A DNA stretch of 64,000 bases from Devosia pacifica. GTDB lineage: Bacteria > Pseudomonadota > Alphaproteobacteria > Rhizobiales > Devosiaceae. The notes beneath the pieces were generated by a model, which saw only the letters and a list, made by a program, of their open reading frames with translations, was not told the origin of the DNA and searched no databases. Position numbers and translations under genes: made by a program. Where the stretch lies: assembly GCF_014652635.1 (NCBI RefSeq), contig NZ_BMZE01000003.1, forward strand, positions 625,268 through 689,267, in the 5' to 3' direction. Shown here in pieces: positions 9,314 to 17,824 of the stretch. Each line of letters opens with the position of its first letter. Positions within the stretch are counted from its first letter, which is position 1.

Positions 9314-10396
9314 TCAGTCGGCGTGATAGGCGACGCCATCAGCGTCGAAGAGGTGAATCTCGGAACCCTCGACCTTGAGCGAGACGTCGCGGCCGGCTTC
9401 AAGCGTACTCTTGCCGATATCCTCTCCCACGACCTCGGTGCCGTCCGGCAGGGTGACGTGAACCAGCGTGCGGTCTCCCAGCCGCTCGACCAGTGAAACG
9501 CGGCCGTTTACCTCGCCATCCTCTGCAACGCGCAGGGCCTCGGGACGTACGCCGAGGGTAAGGTCGCCAGAAGATTTGGGCGCGGCCGACATCGCCAGCG
9601 TCGTCGGAATCGACACCCCGCCAGCCTTGACGATGACGCGCCCAGCTGCGTCCTCAAGCGCCTGGACCGGCAGGAAATTCATCGAAGGCGAGCCGACAAA
9701 CGCCGCCACGAACCGGCTTGCCGGGCGCGAATAGACCTCCATCGGCGTGCCGATCTGCTCAATCTTGCGATTGTTCATCACGACGATACGACTGGCGAGG
9801 GTCATCGCCTCGGTCTGGTCGTGTGTGACGAAAATCATCGTTGTCGCAATGCGCTGGTGAAGCTGCGCAAGCTCGACGCGGGTGCGCACGCGCAACCCGG
9901 CATCCAGATTGGACAGCGGTTCATCGAGAAGAAACGCCTGCGGTTCGCGAACGATCGCGCGGCCGATGGCAACACGCTGGCGTTGGCCACCCGAAAGCTG
10001 GGCGGGGCGCCGGTCGAGCAATTGTTCGATCTCGAGCGTTCCGGCTGCCGCTTCGACACGCCTTGAGACTTCAGCCTTGTCTGTGCCGATATTCTCAAGC
10101 CCGAAGCTCATGTTCTGGCGCACCGTCATGTGCGGGTACAGCGCATAGTTCTGGAAGACCATGGCGACGCCGCGCTGGTTCGGCGGAAGCTGATCCACAC
10201 GGCGCTCACCGATATGGATCTCGCCGTCGTTTACCGCTTCCAGCCCCGCGATCATCCGCAGCAAGGTCGACTTGCCACAGCCCGACGGGCCGAGAAAGAC
10301 GATGAACTCGCCGGACTTGATATGCATGTTGACGCGGTCGAGCACCTCGACCTGTCCATAGGACTTGGAAACGTCCTTGAGGACGATGTCAGCCAT
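9314..10396 (-). CDS. Sugar ABC transporter ATP-binding protein (UgpC/MalK type)
   Basis: A 360-residue MalK-like ATPase with all nucleotide-binding motifs: Walker A GPSGCGKST (about residues 37-45), Q-loop VFQNYALYPHMTV, signature LSGGQRQR, Walker B FLLDEPLSNLD and H-loop VTHD. A C-terminal TOBE/OB regulatory domain follows (LTLGVRPEALRV). It energises the permease pair at 6130-7892. An excellent ribosome site (AAGGAGGAG) precedes the ATG. Unlike many CUT1 operons, the ATPase gene lies upstream of the binding-protein gene, 93 bases after the GH2 gene. Confidence 0.9.
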   Translation of the reverse strand: MADIVLKDVSKSYGQVEVLDRVNMHIKSGEFIVFLGPSGCGKSTLLRMIAGLEAVNDGEIHIGERRVDQLPPNQRGVAMVFQNYALYPHMTVRQNMSFGLENIGTDKAEVSRRVEAAAGTLEIEQLLDRRPAQLSGGQRQRVAIGRAIVREPQAFLLDEPLSNLDAGLRVRTRVELAQLHQRIATTMIFVTHDQTEAMTLASRIVVMNNRKIEQIGTPMEVYSRPASRFVAAFVGSPSMNFLPVQALEDAAGRVIVKAGGVSIPTTLAMSAAPKSSGDLTLGVRPEALRVAEDGEVNGRVSLVERLGDRTLVHVTLPDGTEVVGEDIGKSTLEAGRDVSLKVEGSEIHLFDADGVAYHAD

Positions 10397-10489
10397 TTCG
10401 TTCTCCTCCTTCGACCGGCGCAGGTTCCCTGTCTTCCGATCAATGAAGCCGGTTGGTTGCCGGCCTCAGTTGTGTTGGCGCAGGCGCGC

Positions 10490-13258
10490 CTAGTGCTCCA
10501 CCGGCAACTCCGCCGCAGTCGAAATCAGTGCATCGAATAGAACTGCCGCCAGCGGATCGGCGCCTGGTGCCGAGCGTGTCAGCCGGAAGGTGGTGGCCAG
10601 GACGCCGCCGCGTCCGACACGTTTTTCTCCGATGATCGCTGCAGGCTTGTGGACCCAGCCGCAGACCATGCCAGCGTGCACGTTGCTGCCGAACTCCCAC
10701 GGCCGGAAACCGGTCAGCAGGTGGTGCGGCACCACTTCGGAAAAGCTCAGATCGAAAATCGGGCCGCCCGGAATGTCGGCGAAATGACCTTCACGGCGCA
10801 GCCAGGAGAACCCGGCAATCCAATCGCCGCGCCAGATCGTGCCATCGCGCTCGACGAGACTGATGCCCGGCAGGTGCTGATCGAGGCTGGGATGGAAGGT
10901 CTTTCCATCCGCGACGATCGAGCGGTGCGGCAGCTCGCCTTCCGGCATGTCGGTGCGCAGATTGCTGTTGGTTTCGACGCTTCCATCCGCAAGGATCAGG
11001 TAGCGAGCGCCGGCCTTGATCGCCTCGACGTCCTCGCCATTAACGGCATGCACAAGAACGATATCGGCCTCGCCGGCTGGCACCACGGCGTAGCCGAGGG
11101 CGCGGACGTAGTGGGCGAGTTTGGGATCGGAGACCGCAATGGTTGCGAGATCAGAGGATTTGCGCGGGGCAAACAGCGCGATATCGCAGCTATTGCGCGA
11201 TAGCACTTCGCCACCGGCTTCAAGAACGAACTCGAGCCGCGCCATGGCATTGTCATCGCGGCTCGGCAGGGCAAGCGACTGCGTACCGAGATCACACACG
11301 GACACCGGTCCGGTTGCGGGCACATCGACGCTGCCTGATACTGCGCCGCTCCACGACAATGTCGCTCCCGAGGGAACCGAGCCGCCGCCAGTGGCGATGC
11401 TGAGTTCGATCTCGAGGGTATCACCGGCCCAGGCTGCATAGCGCTGTGGGCGCGGCACAATGACGATATCGGTGTTTACGGTGGCAAAGACATCGTGGAA
11501 GACGCGCGGGTTGCGCTCGATATCCATGAGGCCATTGGCTTCCCAGTGGACGTCCGTCAATTCGGTGATGACGTAGCCCATGATCGAGGGATAGCGGCGC
11601 ATCTCCTCGATCTGGTAGCGCAGGTTCATGAACTGGTACCACTGAACGCTCTCGATGAAGGCATCGAACGAGCCGAAGCTGCGCGCCAGATCGAGCGAGG
11701 CGAAGCGCTCTTCGATGCCGTGCGGCAAGGCAACGCCGTCGCCCCAAAGTGCTCCGGTTTCAAACCAGGCTGGCTCCGAGCCATCGTCGCGGCGCAGCTT
11801 CTTGGGATCGGGCAAACCCCAGACGCCGAACTCGGAAACGATGAGCGGTTCGTCGCCCGTTCGCTCGGCATCGCCTAGCGGCGAAAATGTCCAGTCGGCA
11901 CCTTCTGCAAACTGGGCGGTTATGTCGTCCCACTCCTGCCGGCGTTCCGGGACGGAGCGATAGTAGTGGTAGTCGTTGAGATCGGTCTTGAGATGGAAAT
12001 TCGGGAAGCAGGCCGAGTTGTCCACCACCAGCCGCGTGGGGTCTTCAGCCTTGAGCCAATCGTAGCTATCCTTGAGCCACTGACGATGCTCGGCGTTTTC
12101 GACAAGCCGCGTGCCCCAATCCTCGTTGATCAGCGTCCAGGCGATGATCGAGGGATGATTACGGTCCCGCTCGAGAATACCAGCCATGGTGTCACGCATG
12201 CGGCGCGCGGACTCGGTGGTGAAGTTGGCTACGTTCGGAACCTCTGTCCAAACCAGCAGCCCGAACCGGTCCGCCACGTCATAATAGCGAGGATCGGGCA
12301 CCTTGATATGGCAGCGCAGGGTGTTGAGACCCAGTTCGATCGCCTTGCGGGCCTGATCCTCTAGGAACTCGATCGAAGGCGGGGTATAGATGTCGTCAGG
12401 GTAGTAGTCCTGATCGAGAGCGCCGCGCATATAGATCGGCTTGCCGTTGAGCAGGATCTGCCCGTTGGCGGTACTGATGCTTCGAAAACCGAATGTCTGC
12501 TCAACAACATCGCCTGTGTCAGGCAGGCTGACAGTCAGGGTGTAGAGATTAGGCTGCCCAATATCCCATAAGCGCGCATCAGGCACATCCAGCTTTGCGG
12601 TGACCGCCTCGGCCGCCGTGACGTCGGCTTGTGCGACGACAGTGCCATTGTTGTCGCTGACTTCCACGAGAGCCCGCAGGCCTTCTGCCGCAGTAGTGAA
12701 CTGCATGTCTGCCGTCAGGGCGCCATGCATATCCGCGGTTATCGTCACCCGCTGCAGCCGCTTTGGATCGCGCGCTTCAAGGCTTACTGACTGCCACAGC
12801 CCACCGATGCGGCCATACCAGGAAATCTTGCCGTGCGGGATCTCTGAGAAGGGGAATGCCGGGAAGTCGCGGTGACTTGCCGAGGGCATGGTCACCCGAA
12901 CTTCCAGCTCGTTACTCGGGCGCAGCTTGGATTTATCGATCGGCATTTCGAAGGGCAGGAACGCGCCTTCGCGGGTGCCGATCACATTGCCGTTCAGCAG
13001 GACCTCGCAATAGTAGCTGACAGCACCAAAGTGCAGCACGAGGTCGGCATCCCAGCCGTTGGGTACCGAAAAGCTGCGCCGATAAACAGCATGCCCGAAA
13101 GTATCGACGAGATCGGGAAACTCGGCTTGCCAGGGTCTCGGAACGTGGGCTTGCCGCCACGGACCGTCTTCATGCCTGAACTCCCAGACACCATCCAGCG
13201 ACAGGCTCTTGCGTGGCGCCACTTCGGCATCGGCAACCACGGCACACTCCAGACCCAT
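10490..13258 (-). CDS. Glycoside hydrolase family 2 (beta-galactosidase/beta-glucuronidase-like)
   Basis: About 922 residues. The N-terminal sugar-binding jelly roll starts at SLDGVWEFRHEDGPWRQAHVP, followed by an immunoglobulin-like domain (TFGFRSI...NGQILLNGKPIYMRG) and the TIM barrel. The acid/base glutamate is in IIAWTLINEDWG and the nucleophile in PLIVSEFGVWG; both active-site glutamates are present. A long C-terminal extension, including sugar-binding-like and Rossmann-like stretches, makes it larger than E. coli UidA. No signal peptide is seen, so it probably acts in the cytosol on imported oligosaccharide. The frame is open far upstream, but ATG 13258 has GGGGGAGG just ahead and begins family homology. 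It is first in the operon with the ABC genes. Confidence 0.85.
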   Translation of the reverse strand: MGLECAVVADAEVAPRKSLSLDGVWEFRHEDGPWRQAHVPRPWQAEFPDLVDTFGHAVYRRSFSVPNGWDADLVLHFGAVSYYCEVLLNGNVIGTREGAFLPFEMPIDKSKLRPSNELEVRVTMPSASHRDFPAFPFSEIPHGKISWYGRIGGLWQSVSLEARDPKRLQRVTITADMHGALTADMQFTTAAEGLRALVEVSDNNGTVVAQADVTAAEAVTAKLDVPDARLWDIGQPNLYTLTVSLPDTGDVVEQTFGFRSISTANGQILLNGKPIYMRGALDQDYYPDDIYTPPSIEFLEDQARKAIELGLNTLRCHIKVPDPRYYDVADRFGLLVWTEVPNVANFTTESARRMRDTMAGILERDRNHPSIIAWTLINEDWGTRLVENAEHRQWLKDSYDWLKAEDPTRLVVDNSACFPNFHLKTDLNDYHYYRSVPERRQEWDDITAQFAEGADWTFSPLGDAERTGDEPLIVSEFGVWGLPDPKKLRRDDGSEPAWFETGALWGDGVALPHGIEERFASLDLARSFGSFDAFIESVQWYQFMNLRYQIEEMRRYPSIMGYVITELTDVHWEANGLMDIERNPRVFHDVFATVNTDIVIVPRPQRYAAWAGDTLEIELSIATGGGSVPSGATLSWSGAVSGSVDVPATGPVSVCDLGTQSLALPSRDDNAMARLEFVLEAGGEVLSRNSCDIALFAPRKSSDLATIAVSDPKLAHYVRALGYAVVPAGEADIVLVHAVNGEDVEAIKAGARYLILADGSVETNSNLRTDMPEGELPHRSIVADGKTFHPSLDQHLPGISLVERDGTIWRGDWIAGFSWLRREGHFADIPGGPIFDLSFSEVVPHHLLTGFRPWEFGSNVHAGMVCGWVHKPAAIIGEKRVGRGGVLATTFRLTRSAPGADPLAAVLFDALISTAAELPVEH

Positions 13259-13409
13259 AACCTCCCCCTCGCTTTTATTAGTTATATTATTATCAGCATA
13301 TGTTTGAAACGGTGCTGTTGGCAATAGGCACTGAAGGCTGCAAAAAGGCGGCGCACCGTTTTGCGATCGAACGGCGCAATCGGCGTGGCTTTGAGGGTAA
13401 GGACGGCAG
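13259..13409. promoter_or_regulatory. Divergent promoter region of the GH2 operon and LacI gene
   Basis: This 151-base gap between divergent genes contains an A+T-rich tract at about 13275-13305 (TTTTATTAGTTATATTATTA), in sharp contrast with its surroundings, placed where the GH2 operon promoter is expected. The LacI gene's own ribosome site (TAAGGACGG) lies at its right end. Control by one or both LacI proteins is inferred; I found no convincing perfect palindrome here. Confidence 0.4.
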
Positions 13410-14435
13410 TTGGAAAAGCGGGCGACCATGCACGATGTGGCCGAGCGCGCCGGCGTCTCGCAGGCTACCGTCTCGCTGGTTCTGAACGGGGTACCAAATG
13501 CCCGGATTTCGCGGGCGACCCGCCGCAGGGTCGAGGACGCCGTTGCCGAACTCGGATATCGGCGCGGACGCGCGCATGTCGTCCCCGTCGACCGCAAGCG
13601 CGTGATGGGACTGTTCATCGATGAGGTATCGACAACGCCCTTCGCCGCCCCCCTGATCGAAGGCGCGCGCGACGAGGCGGCGCAGCAGGATGTGACCGTG
13701 GCGACGTTCTGTACCGGCAACAATCCGGTGCTGGAGCGCGCCGGAATGGAGATGCTTGCCAGCCAAAACGCGATAGGGGCGATCTACTGCACGCTAATTA
13801 CCCGCGAAGTCGTCGTGCCCGAGGCGTTTTCTTCGCTGCCGCTTGTCTTGCTCAATTGCTACGAGAAGCGCGTGCATCACCCCGCGGTGGTGCCTGGCGA
13901 CATTGTCGGTGGGTTTACGGCGACCGAAGCGTTGCTCAAGGCCGGCCATCGCCGCATCGCGCATCTTGCCGGAGAGCACATTGTCGAGGCCGCCATCGAG
14001 CGCGAAAAGGGCTTTCGCCGCGCCATGAGCAAGTGGCAGGTGCCAGTCGATGAAACGATGGTAACGCTCGGCGGCTGGACAATTCGGGCAGGCCGGGAAC
14101 GCGCGCTGGCTCTGCTCTCACAAGCCGATCCGCCGACCGCGATATTCTGCTTCAACGACCGCATGGCGATTGGGTGCTACGAGGCAGCACGCAGTTTGGG
14201 CCTGTCCATACCCGAAGATCTGTCCATCGTCGGCTTCGATGACGAGGACATTGCGGCCAATATGGCCCCACCCCTGTCAACGATGGTGCTGCCACACGAC
14301 GAGATGGCGCGATGGGCGGTCGAACAGCTGCTTGATGGCTCAGAAGGCATCGATGCGGACGAGCGCGTGCAAAAACTCAAGATTGAGTGCGAGTTTGTGG
14401 AGCGCCAGTCGATTGCCCCGGCGGCGAGATCGTAA
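13410..14435 (+). CDS. LacI-family transcriptional regulator (divergent from GH2 operon)
   Basis: A 341-residue LacI/GalR repressor. Residues 7-28 form the helix-turn-helix (MHDVAERAGVSQATVSLVLNG), followed by the hinge helix and a periplasmic-binding-protein-like sensor domain with AIFCFNDRMAIGCYEA and LSIVGFDDEDIA. TTG 13410 is chosen because AAGGA lies seven bases upstream; ATG 13428 is an alternative. It is transcribed away from the GH2-ABC operon and is the obvious candidate for its regulator. Its last 59 bases overlap the end of a paralogous LacI gene on the other strand. Confidence 0.85.
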   Translation: MEKRATMHDVAERAGVSQATVSLVLNGVPNARISRATRRRVEDAVAELGYRRGRAHVVPVDRKRVMGLFIDEVSTTPFAAPLIEGARDEAAQQDVTVATFCTGNNPVLERAGMEMLASQNAIGAIYCTLITREVVVPEAFSSLPLVLLNCYEKRVHHPAVVPGDIVGGFTATEALLKAGHRRIAHLAGEHIVEAAIEREKGFRRAMSKWQVPVDETMVTLGGWTIRAGRERALALLSQADPPTAIFCFNDRMAIGCYEAARSLGLSIPEDLSIVGFDDEDIAANMAPPLSTMVLPHDEMARWAVEQLLDGSEGIDADERVQKLKIECEFVERQSIAPAARS

Positions 14436-15525
14436 GGTCTTGCCGCGGCTGCGCGACTGACGCGCGCACAACCAACGGGCACTCCAGCTTGGTCAGCGGA
14501 TGTCGCGCATCCAAACGGTCTTCTGCGAGCTGTTCGGCGATCCACTGCCCCATCGCCCGGTGCGGCAATACCGACGTTGTCAGCTGCGGATGGAGGTGCC
14601 GGGCGATTTCCTCGTCGTCATAGCCGACGACCGACATATCGACGGGAATGTCGAGCCCTGCTTCCTTCAATGCCTCATAGCAGCCGATGGCCATCCGGTC
14701 GTTCTGGCAGAAAATCGCGGTCGGCACCTCGTCCAGGGCGAGGATCTGCCGTGTCGCCTCAAAGCCGGCACTCGCGGACCAGTCTCCATAAAGCACTAGA
14801 TCCGCATCGAAGGGGATGTCCGCCGTCGCCAGTGCCCGGCGATATCCCTTGAGGCGATCCTGCGCCGCCTCCATCCAGATTTCCCCGGTAATCGTTGCGA
14901 TGCGCTGATGACCGTTGGAGATCAGGTGGTGCGTTGCGCGCTGTCCCCCGGCGATTTCGCTCGGCACCACGGCAGGATGCTGCTGGCTGTCGGCATAGCA
15001 GTTGAGTAGCAAAACCGGGATTTGGAGATCCAGTAAAGATTGCGGCAGTTCAACTTCGCGGGTGAAGATCGTCATGTACACCAGCGCCGAGGCCCCTTGC
15101 GCGACAAAGGTCTCAATCAGCTCGGCCTCGAGCTCGGCATTGTTGCGGCTTTGCGCGACAAACACGAGGTCTCCCGAGGCTTCTGCTGCCTGGCTCAAGC
15201 CCTCTATCGCCTGAACGGCTTCGGGGCTGGTCGCGAGCTGATCAACGATGAAGCCTATCTTGCGACCAGCTTGGTAGCGCCGAGGTTCCGCCACCGCCTG
15301 TGGCTGCGCGGCCCTGTATCCAAGCCTACGCGCGGTGTCGAGCACCCGCCGACGCGTATCTTCGGAGAGGCGGATCCCGGGTGCATTATTAAGGACGAAC
15401 GAGACGGTGGCCTGCGAGCATCCGGCTTCGCGCGCCACATCTGTCATCGTGACCCTGCGTCCACCCGTATCATTCTTTCTTTGCCGGCTTTTGCGCCGGC
15501 CATCTGATGTCGCGGATTTTACCAT
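14377..15525 (-). CDS. LacI-family transcriptional regulator, paralogue of its neighbour
   Basis: A 382-residue LacI/GalR regulator with a basic N-terminal extension (RRKSRQRKN) before the helix-turn-helix VTMTDVAREAGCSQATVSFV. The effector domain shares many exact stretches with the LacI protein at 13410 (LLLNCY, HPAVVP, AIFC-NDRMAIGCYEA), so the two are paralogues. They are encoded tail-to-tail with a 59-base overlap, which makes the extreme C-terminus (after about residue 362) a likely recent extension. Its promoter region carries two dyads at 15546-15574. It may regulate itself, the GH2 locus or the PF08013 gene upstream; none is proven. Confidence 0.85.
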   Translation of the reverse strand: MVKSATSDGRRKSRQRKNDTGGRRVTMTDVAREAGCSQATVSFVLNNAPGIRLSEDTRRRVLDTARRLGYRAAQPQAVAEPRRYQAGRKIGFIVDQLATSPEAVQAIEGLSQAAEASGDLVFVAQSRNNAELEAELIETFVAQGASALVYMTIFTREVELPQSLLDLQIPVLLLNCYADSQQHPAVVPSEIAGGQRATHHLISNGHQRIATITGEIWMEAAQDRLKGYRRALATADIPFDADLVLYGDWSASAGFEATRQILALDEVPTAIFCQNDRMAIGCYEALKEAGLDIPVDMSVVGYDDEEIARHLHPQLTTSVLPHRAMGQWIAEQLAEDRLDARHPLTKLECPLVVRASVAQPRQDLTISPPGQSTGAPQTRTQS

Positions 15526-15545
15526 GATACTGCGGCGTTAAGTTT

Positions 15546-15574
15546 GCTAATAGTCTTTAGCAGCTAATATTAGC
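15546..15574. promoter_or_regulatory. Paired GCTAA dyads, probable LacI operators
   Basis: A perfect 12-base palindrome GCTAATATTAGC at 15563-15574 sits next to a spaced dyad GCTAA-N6-TTAGC at 15546-15561. They lie 20-50 bases upstream of the LacI start at 15525, an ideal place for autoregulation. The even-length central dyad is typical of LacI-family operators. The protein that binds is inferred. Confidence 0.6.
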
Positions 15575-15687
15575 GTTGTCTCGCCTTTGCATCCCGGCAA
15601 TGCAGCTGTGTGCCCGCCGCATCCCGCAGCTGATCATGACCGGATTCGAGCACTTATGCCCTTCACTCACCCAAGCACCACGAGCAT

Positions 15688-16950
15688 TCAGGCAGGCGCT
15701 ATGGCAGCCGCGTAGATGCCGAGCACTCGGTCGACTGCGGCGAGCAGTAGCGCTCTGGGCTGGGGAGCGACATGGCCTGCAACGACCTCCGGCCAAAGTT
15801 CCGGGAGGTATTGCGATATCAGCGTTTCCGGGATGTCGCGATCTGCCAGCCGGTCCATCAGATCGGTGACCAGCTGCTTCGCCTCCGGGGTGGTCCAATA
15901 GTACCGGATACGGTCCGAATAGCTGTAGTGCCGCAGCAGCCGCTGGGTGAGGTCGTCGCCTGGATAATAACGTTCCCAATGGCCAGGCTCGCGCAGCATC
16001 AGCGCTTCCATGCCGGCTTGAAGTCCGGATGTGCCGGTCAGCTCCTCGGAGATATGATCGAGCGAATAAAGGGCTTCGCGCAGAGCAAAGGTGAGCCACG
16101 GGCCGACCTTGAGAATGCCGAATCCGTCGCGTACCAGGGCTTGAAGTGCATCTTCGCTTTGGTAGTCCGTTGAATGCGCTTCGAACAGGATGCCGAGTTG
16201 CGGACGGGCGGCAATGAGCCCCCTCGCCGGCCCTGGCTCGTACAGGACAACATTGTCGTGGCCGAATTCAACGCCGGGCTGCACCACAAGTCCCACAACC
16301 TTGCCGAAAGCTTCGGCAATGCCTGCGGCATCGAACGCTTCGCGGTGTTCTTCGACCGTCTGTTCGGCATCAGCGGGAGTGGTCGGTACAAGCTCGTCCA
16401 CGTGTTCGGTTGCCCCGCCCGGAACCGGCACTTCGGTACCGATCACATAGGCAAGCGTTCGCCCGCCGCTATGGCGCTCCGCCACCGCCGCGAGGGAAGC
16501 GGCGCGTTTGGCGATCGTCTGTGTCGGTAGCGGCGTCGGATCATCGGCGCAGCTCATGCTGGTATCGAGGTGAATCTTTGTGAAGCCTGCGTCCACATAG
16601 GCCGCAACCATGCTCCCGGCCTTTTCCATCGCAGCGTCAGCTGGAAGCTGCTTCCACGGGTTTGGCCCGAGGTGGTCGCCGCCAAAAATCAGTTGCTCGT
16701 GCGCAAGGCCGACCCGGTCAACCAAGGTCAGGACCTGGGCGTGGAAATCCGCAGGGCGCATGCCGGTGTAGCCACCGTCCTGGTTCACCTGGTTGCAGGT
16801 CGCCTCGATGAGTACCGGCCCGCCGACCCGTGCGGCGCGCAGCAAAGCGGCCTCTAGAACCAGCGGATGTGCCGAGCAGACCGAGGCAATTCCACGTGGC
16901 TGGCCAGCGTCATGAGCGCTGATGAGGGTGTCAAAGAACGGATCGCGCAT
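15688..16950 (-). CDS. GatZ/KbaZ-family (PF08013) protein; possible tagatose-6-phosphate 4-epimerase
   Basis: A 420-residue full-length member of the tagatose-1,6-bisphosphate aldolase 'non-catalytic subunit' family. It has conserved segments GIASVCSAHPLVLEAALLRA near the start, IEATCNQVNQDGGYTGMRP at about 48-66, FGGDHLGPNPWK at about 88-99 and KIHLDTSMSCADDP at about 124-137. No class II aldolase partner (GatY/KbaY/AgaY) is in the window. In Agrobacterium a PF08013 member was shown to epimerise D-tagatose 6-phosphate to D-fructose 6-phosphate, which would suit this operon, where the SIS enzyme could supply tagatose 6-phosphate. It is divergent from the DeoR-led operon across a region with TGATCA repeats. 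Confidence 0.8.
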   Translation of the reverse strand: MRDPFFDTLISAHDAGQPRGIASVCSAHPLVLEAALLRAARVGGPVLIEATCNQVNQDGGYTGMRPADFHAQVLTLVDRVGLAHEQLIFGGDHLGPNPWKQLPADAAMEKAGSMVAAYVDAGFTKIHLDTSMSCADDPTPLPTQTIAKRAASLAAVAERHSGGRTLAYVIGTEVPVPGGATEHVDELVPTTPADAEQTVEEHREAFDAAGIAEAFGKVVGLVVQPGVEFGHDNVVLYEPGPARGLIAARPQLGILFEAHSTDYQSEDALQALVRDGFGILKVGPWLTFALREALYSLDHISEELTGTSGLQAGMEALMLREPGHWERYYPGDDLTQRLLRHYSYSDRIRYYWTTPEAKQLVTDLMDRLADRDIPETLISQYLPELWPEVVAGHVAPQPRALLLAAVDRVLGIYAAAIAPA

Positions 16951-16971
16951 GGTGATTTTCCTCTCGATAAA

Positions 16972-17041
16972 TGATCAGTAATGATCAAAAATACGATTGA
17001 CAAGGCGCTAAATTGATCATCTTGTTAAGCGAACACGATCA
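16972..17041. promoter_or_regulatory. TGATCA repeat cluster, probable DeoR operators in divergent promoter
   Basis: TGATCA occurs at 16972-16977, 16982-16987 and 17014-17019, with a CGATCA variant at 17036-17041, all inside the 100-base gap between the divergent PF08013 and DeoR genes. The first two are exactly ten bases apart, one helical turn. A TTGACA hexamer at 16997-17002 points toward the DeoR operon, so the third copy would fall between -35 and -10. Binding by the DeoR protein is inferred from position and repetition. Confidence 0.6.
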
Positions 17042-17050
17042 GAGAGACCT

Positions 17051-17824
17051 ATGAAGCCTGACCGCCCCACAGCCATCCGACAGTTGCTTTTTGCCAAGGG
17101 CCAGATGTCCATCGCTGATATTGCAGCGGCGGTTCAGGCCTCTGAGCCGACTGTGCGGCGTGACCTGACGCTGCTTGAAGGTGACGGGGCGATTGTGCGC
17201 ACACATGGCGGCGCACGCATTGCCGAACAGGGCGGCGGGGAACTCGCTTTCGAAACGCGCGAATCCCTGCGCTTGCCGGAAAAGCGCGCGATCAGTGAAG
17301 CCGCGTACAATTTGCTGCGCCCCAACTCATCGGTGTTCTTCGATGCGGGTACCACTGTTCTGCAACTGGCGCGGCTGTTGCGCCTGCGGCCCTTACCGCT
17401 CAACGTCTTCACCAACTGCCTGCCGCTGGCGCAGGTGCTTCTTGGCGTGGCCGAGGTTAAGGTCACGCTCCTTGGTGGTGCAATGCGCGCCGAGAACGCG
17501 TCGGTCGTCGGCGCCCTGGCCGAGGAAACGCTCGAAAAGCTTCGGTTCGACCAGGCCTTTCTCGGCATGGGCGCAATGGGCGACGATGCCGCGATCTATA
17601 CGGTCGACCCGCAGGAGGCGCGCCTAAACGCCCTGACCCTCGCGCACGCAGCGCGCGGCATTATCCTGACCGACTCCTCGAAATTCGGAAGCTATCTGAC
17701 CCATCGGGTGCACGTGGTTGGGCCCGGCATCGAGATCATTACCGATGCAGGACTCGACGCTGAGTGGGGACGCCGTCTCAAGCAACTTGGGGTCGCACTG
17801 CAAACCGTGGAGCCCGTGGCATGA
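17051..17824 (+). CDS. DeoR-family transcriptional regulator
   Basis: A 257-residue DeoR/GlpR-type repressor. The N-terminal helix-turn-helix (MSIADIAAAVQASEPTVRRDLTLLE, about residues 19-43) is followed by VRTHGGARI, and the C-terminal sugar-phosphate sensor domain (DeoRC) includes FFDAGTTVLQLA and DSSKFG. Such regulators usually respond to phosphorylated sugar intermediates, matching the kinase next door. It is the first gene of the plus-strand operon and its stop overlaps the kinase start. It probably controls both its own operon and the divergent PF08013 gene. Confidence 0.9.
   Translation: MKPDRPTAIRQLLFAKGQMSIADIAAAVQASEPTVRRDLTLLEGDGAIVRTHGGARIAEQGGGELAFETRESLRLPEKRAISEAAYNLLRPNSSVFFDAGTTVLQLARLLRLRPLPLNVFTNCLPLAQVLLGVAEVKVTLLGGAMRAENASVVGALAEETLEKLRFDQAFLGMGAMGDDAAIYTVDPQEARLNALTLAHAARGIILTDSSKFGSYLTHRVHVVGPGIEIITDAGLDAEWGRRLKQLGVALQTVEPVA

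Noticed and set aside
13259-13723. Upstream extension of the GH2 frame to 13723
   Set aside because: It would run antisense through the LacI helix-turn-helix; homology and the ribosome site begin at 13258.
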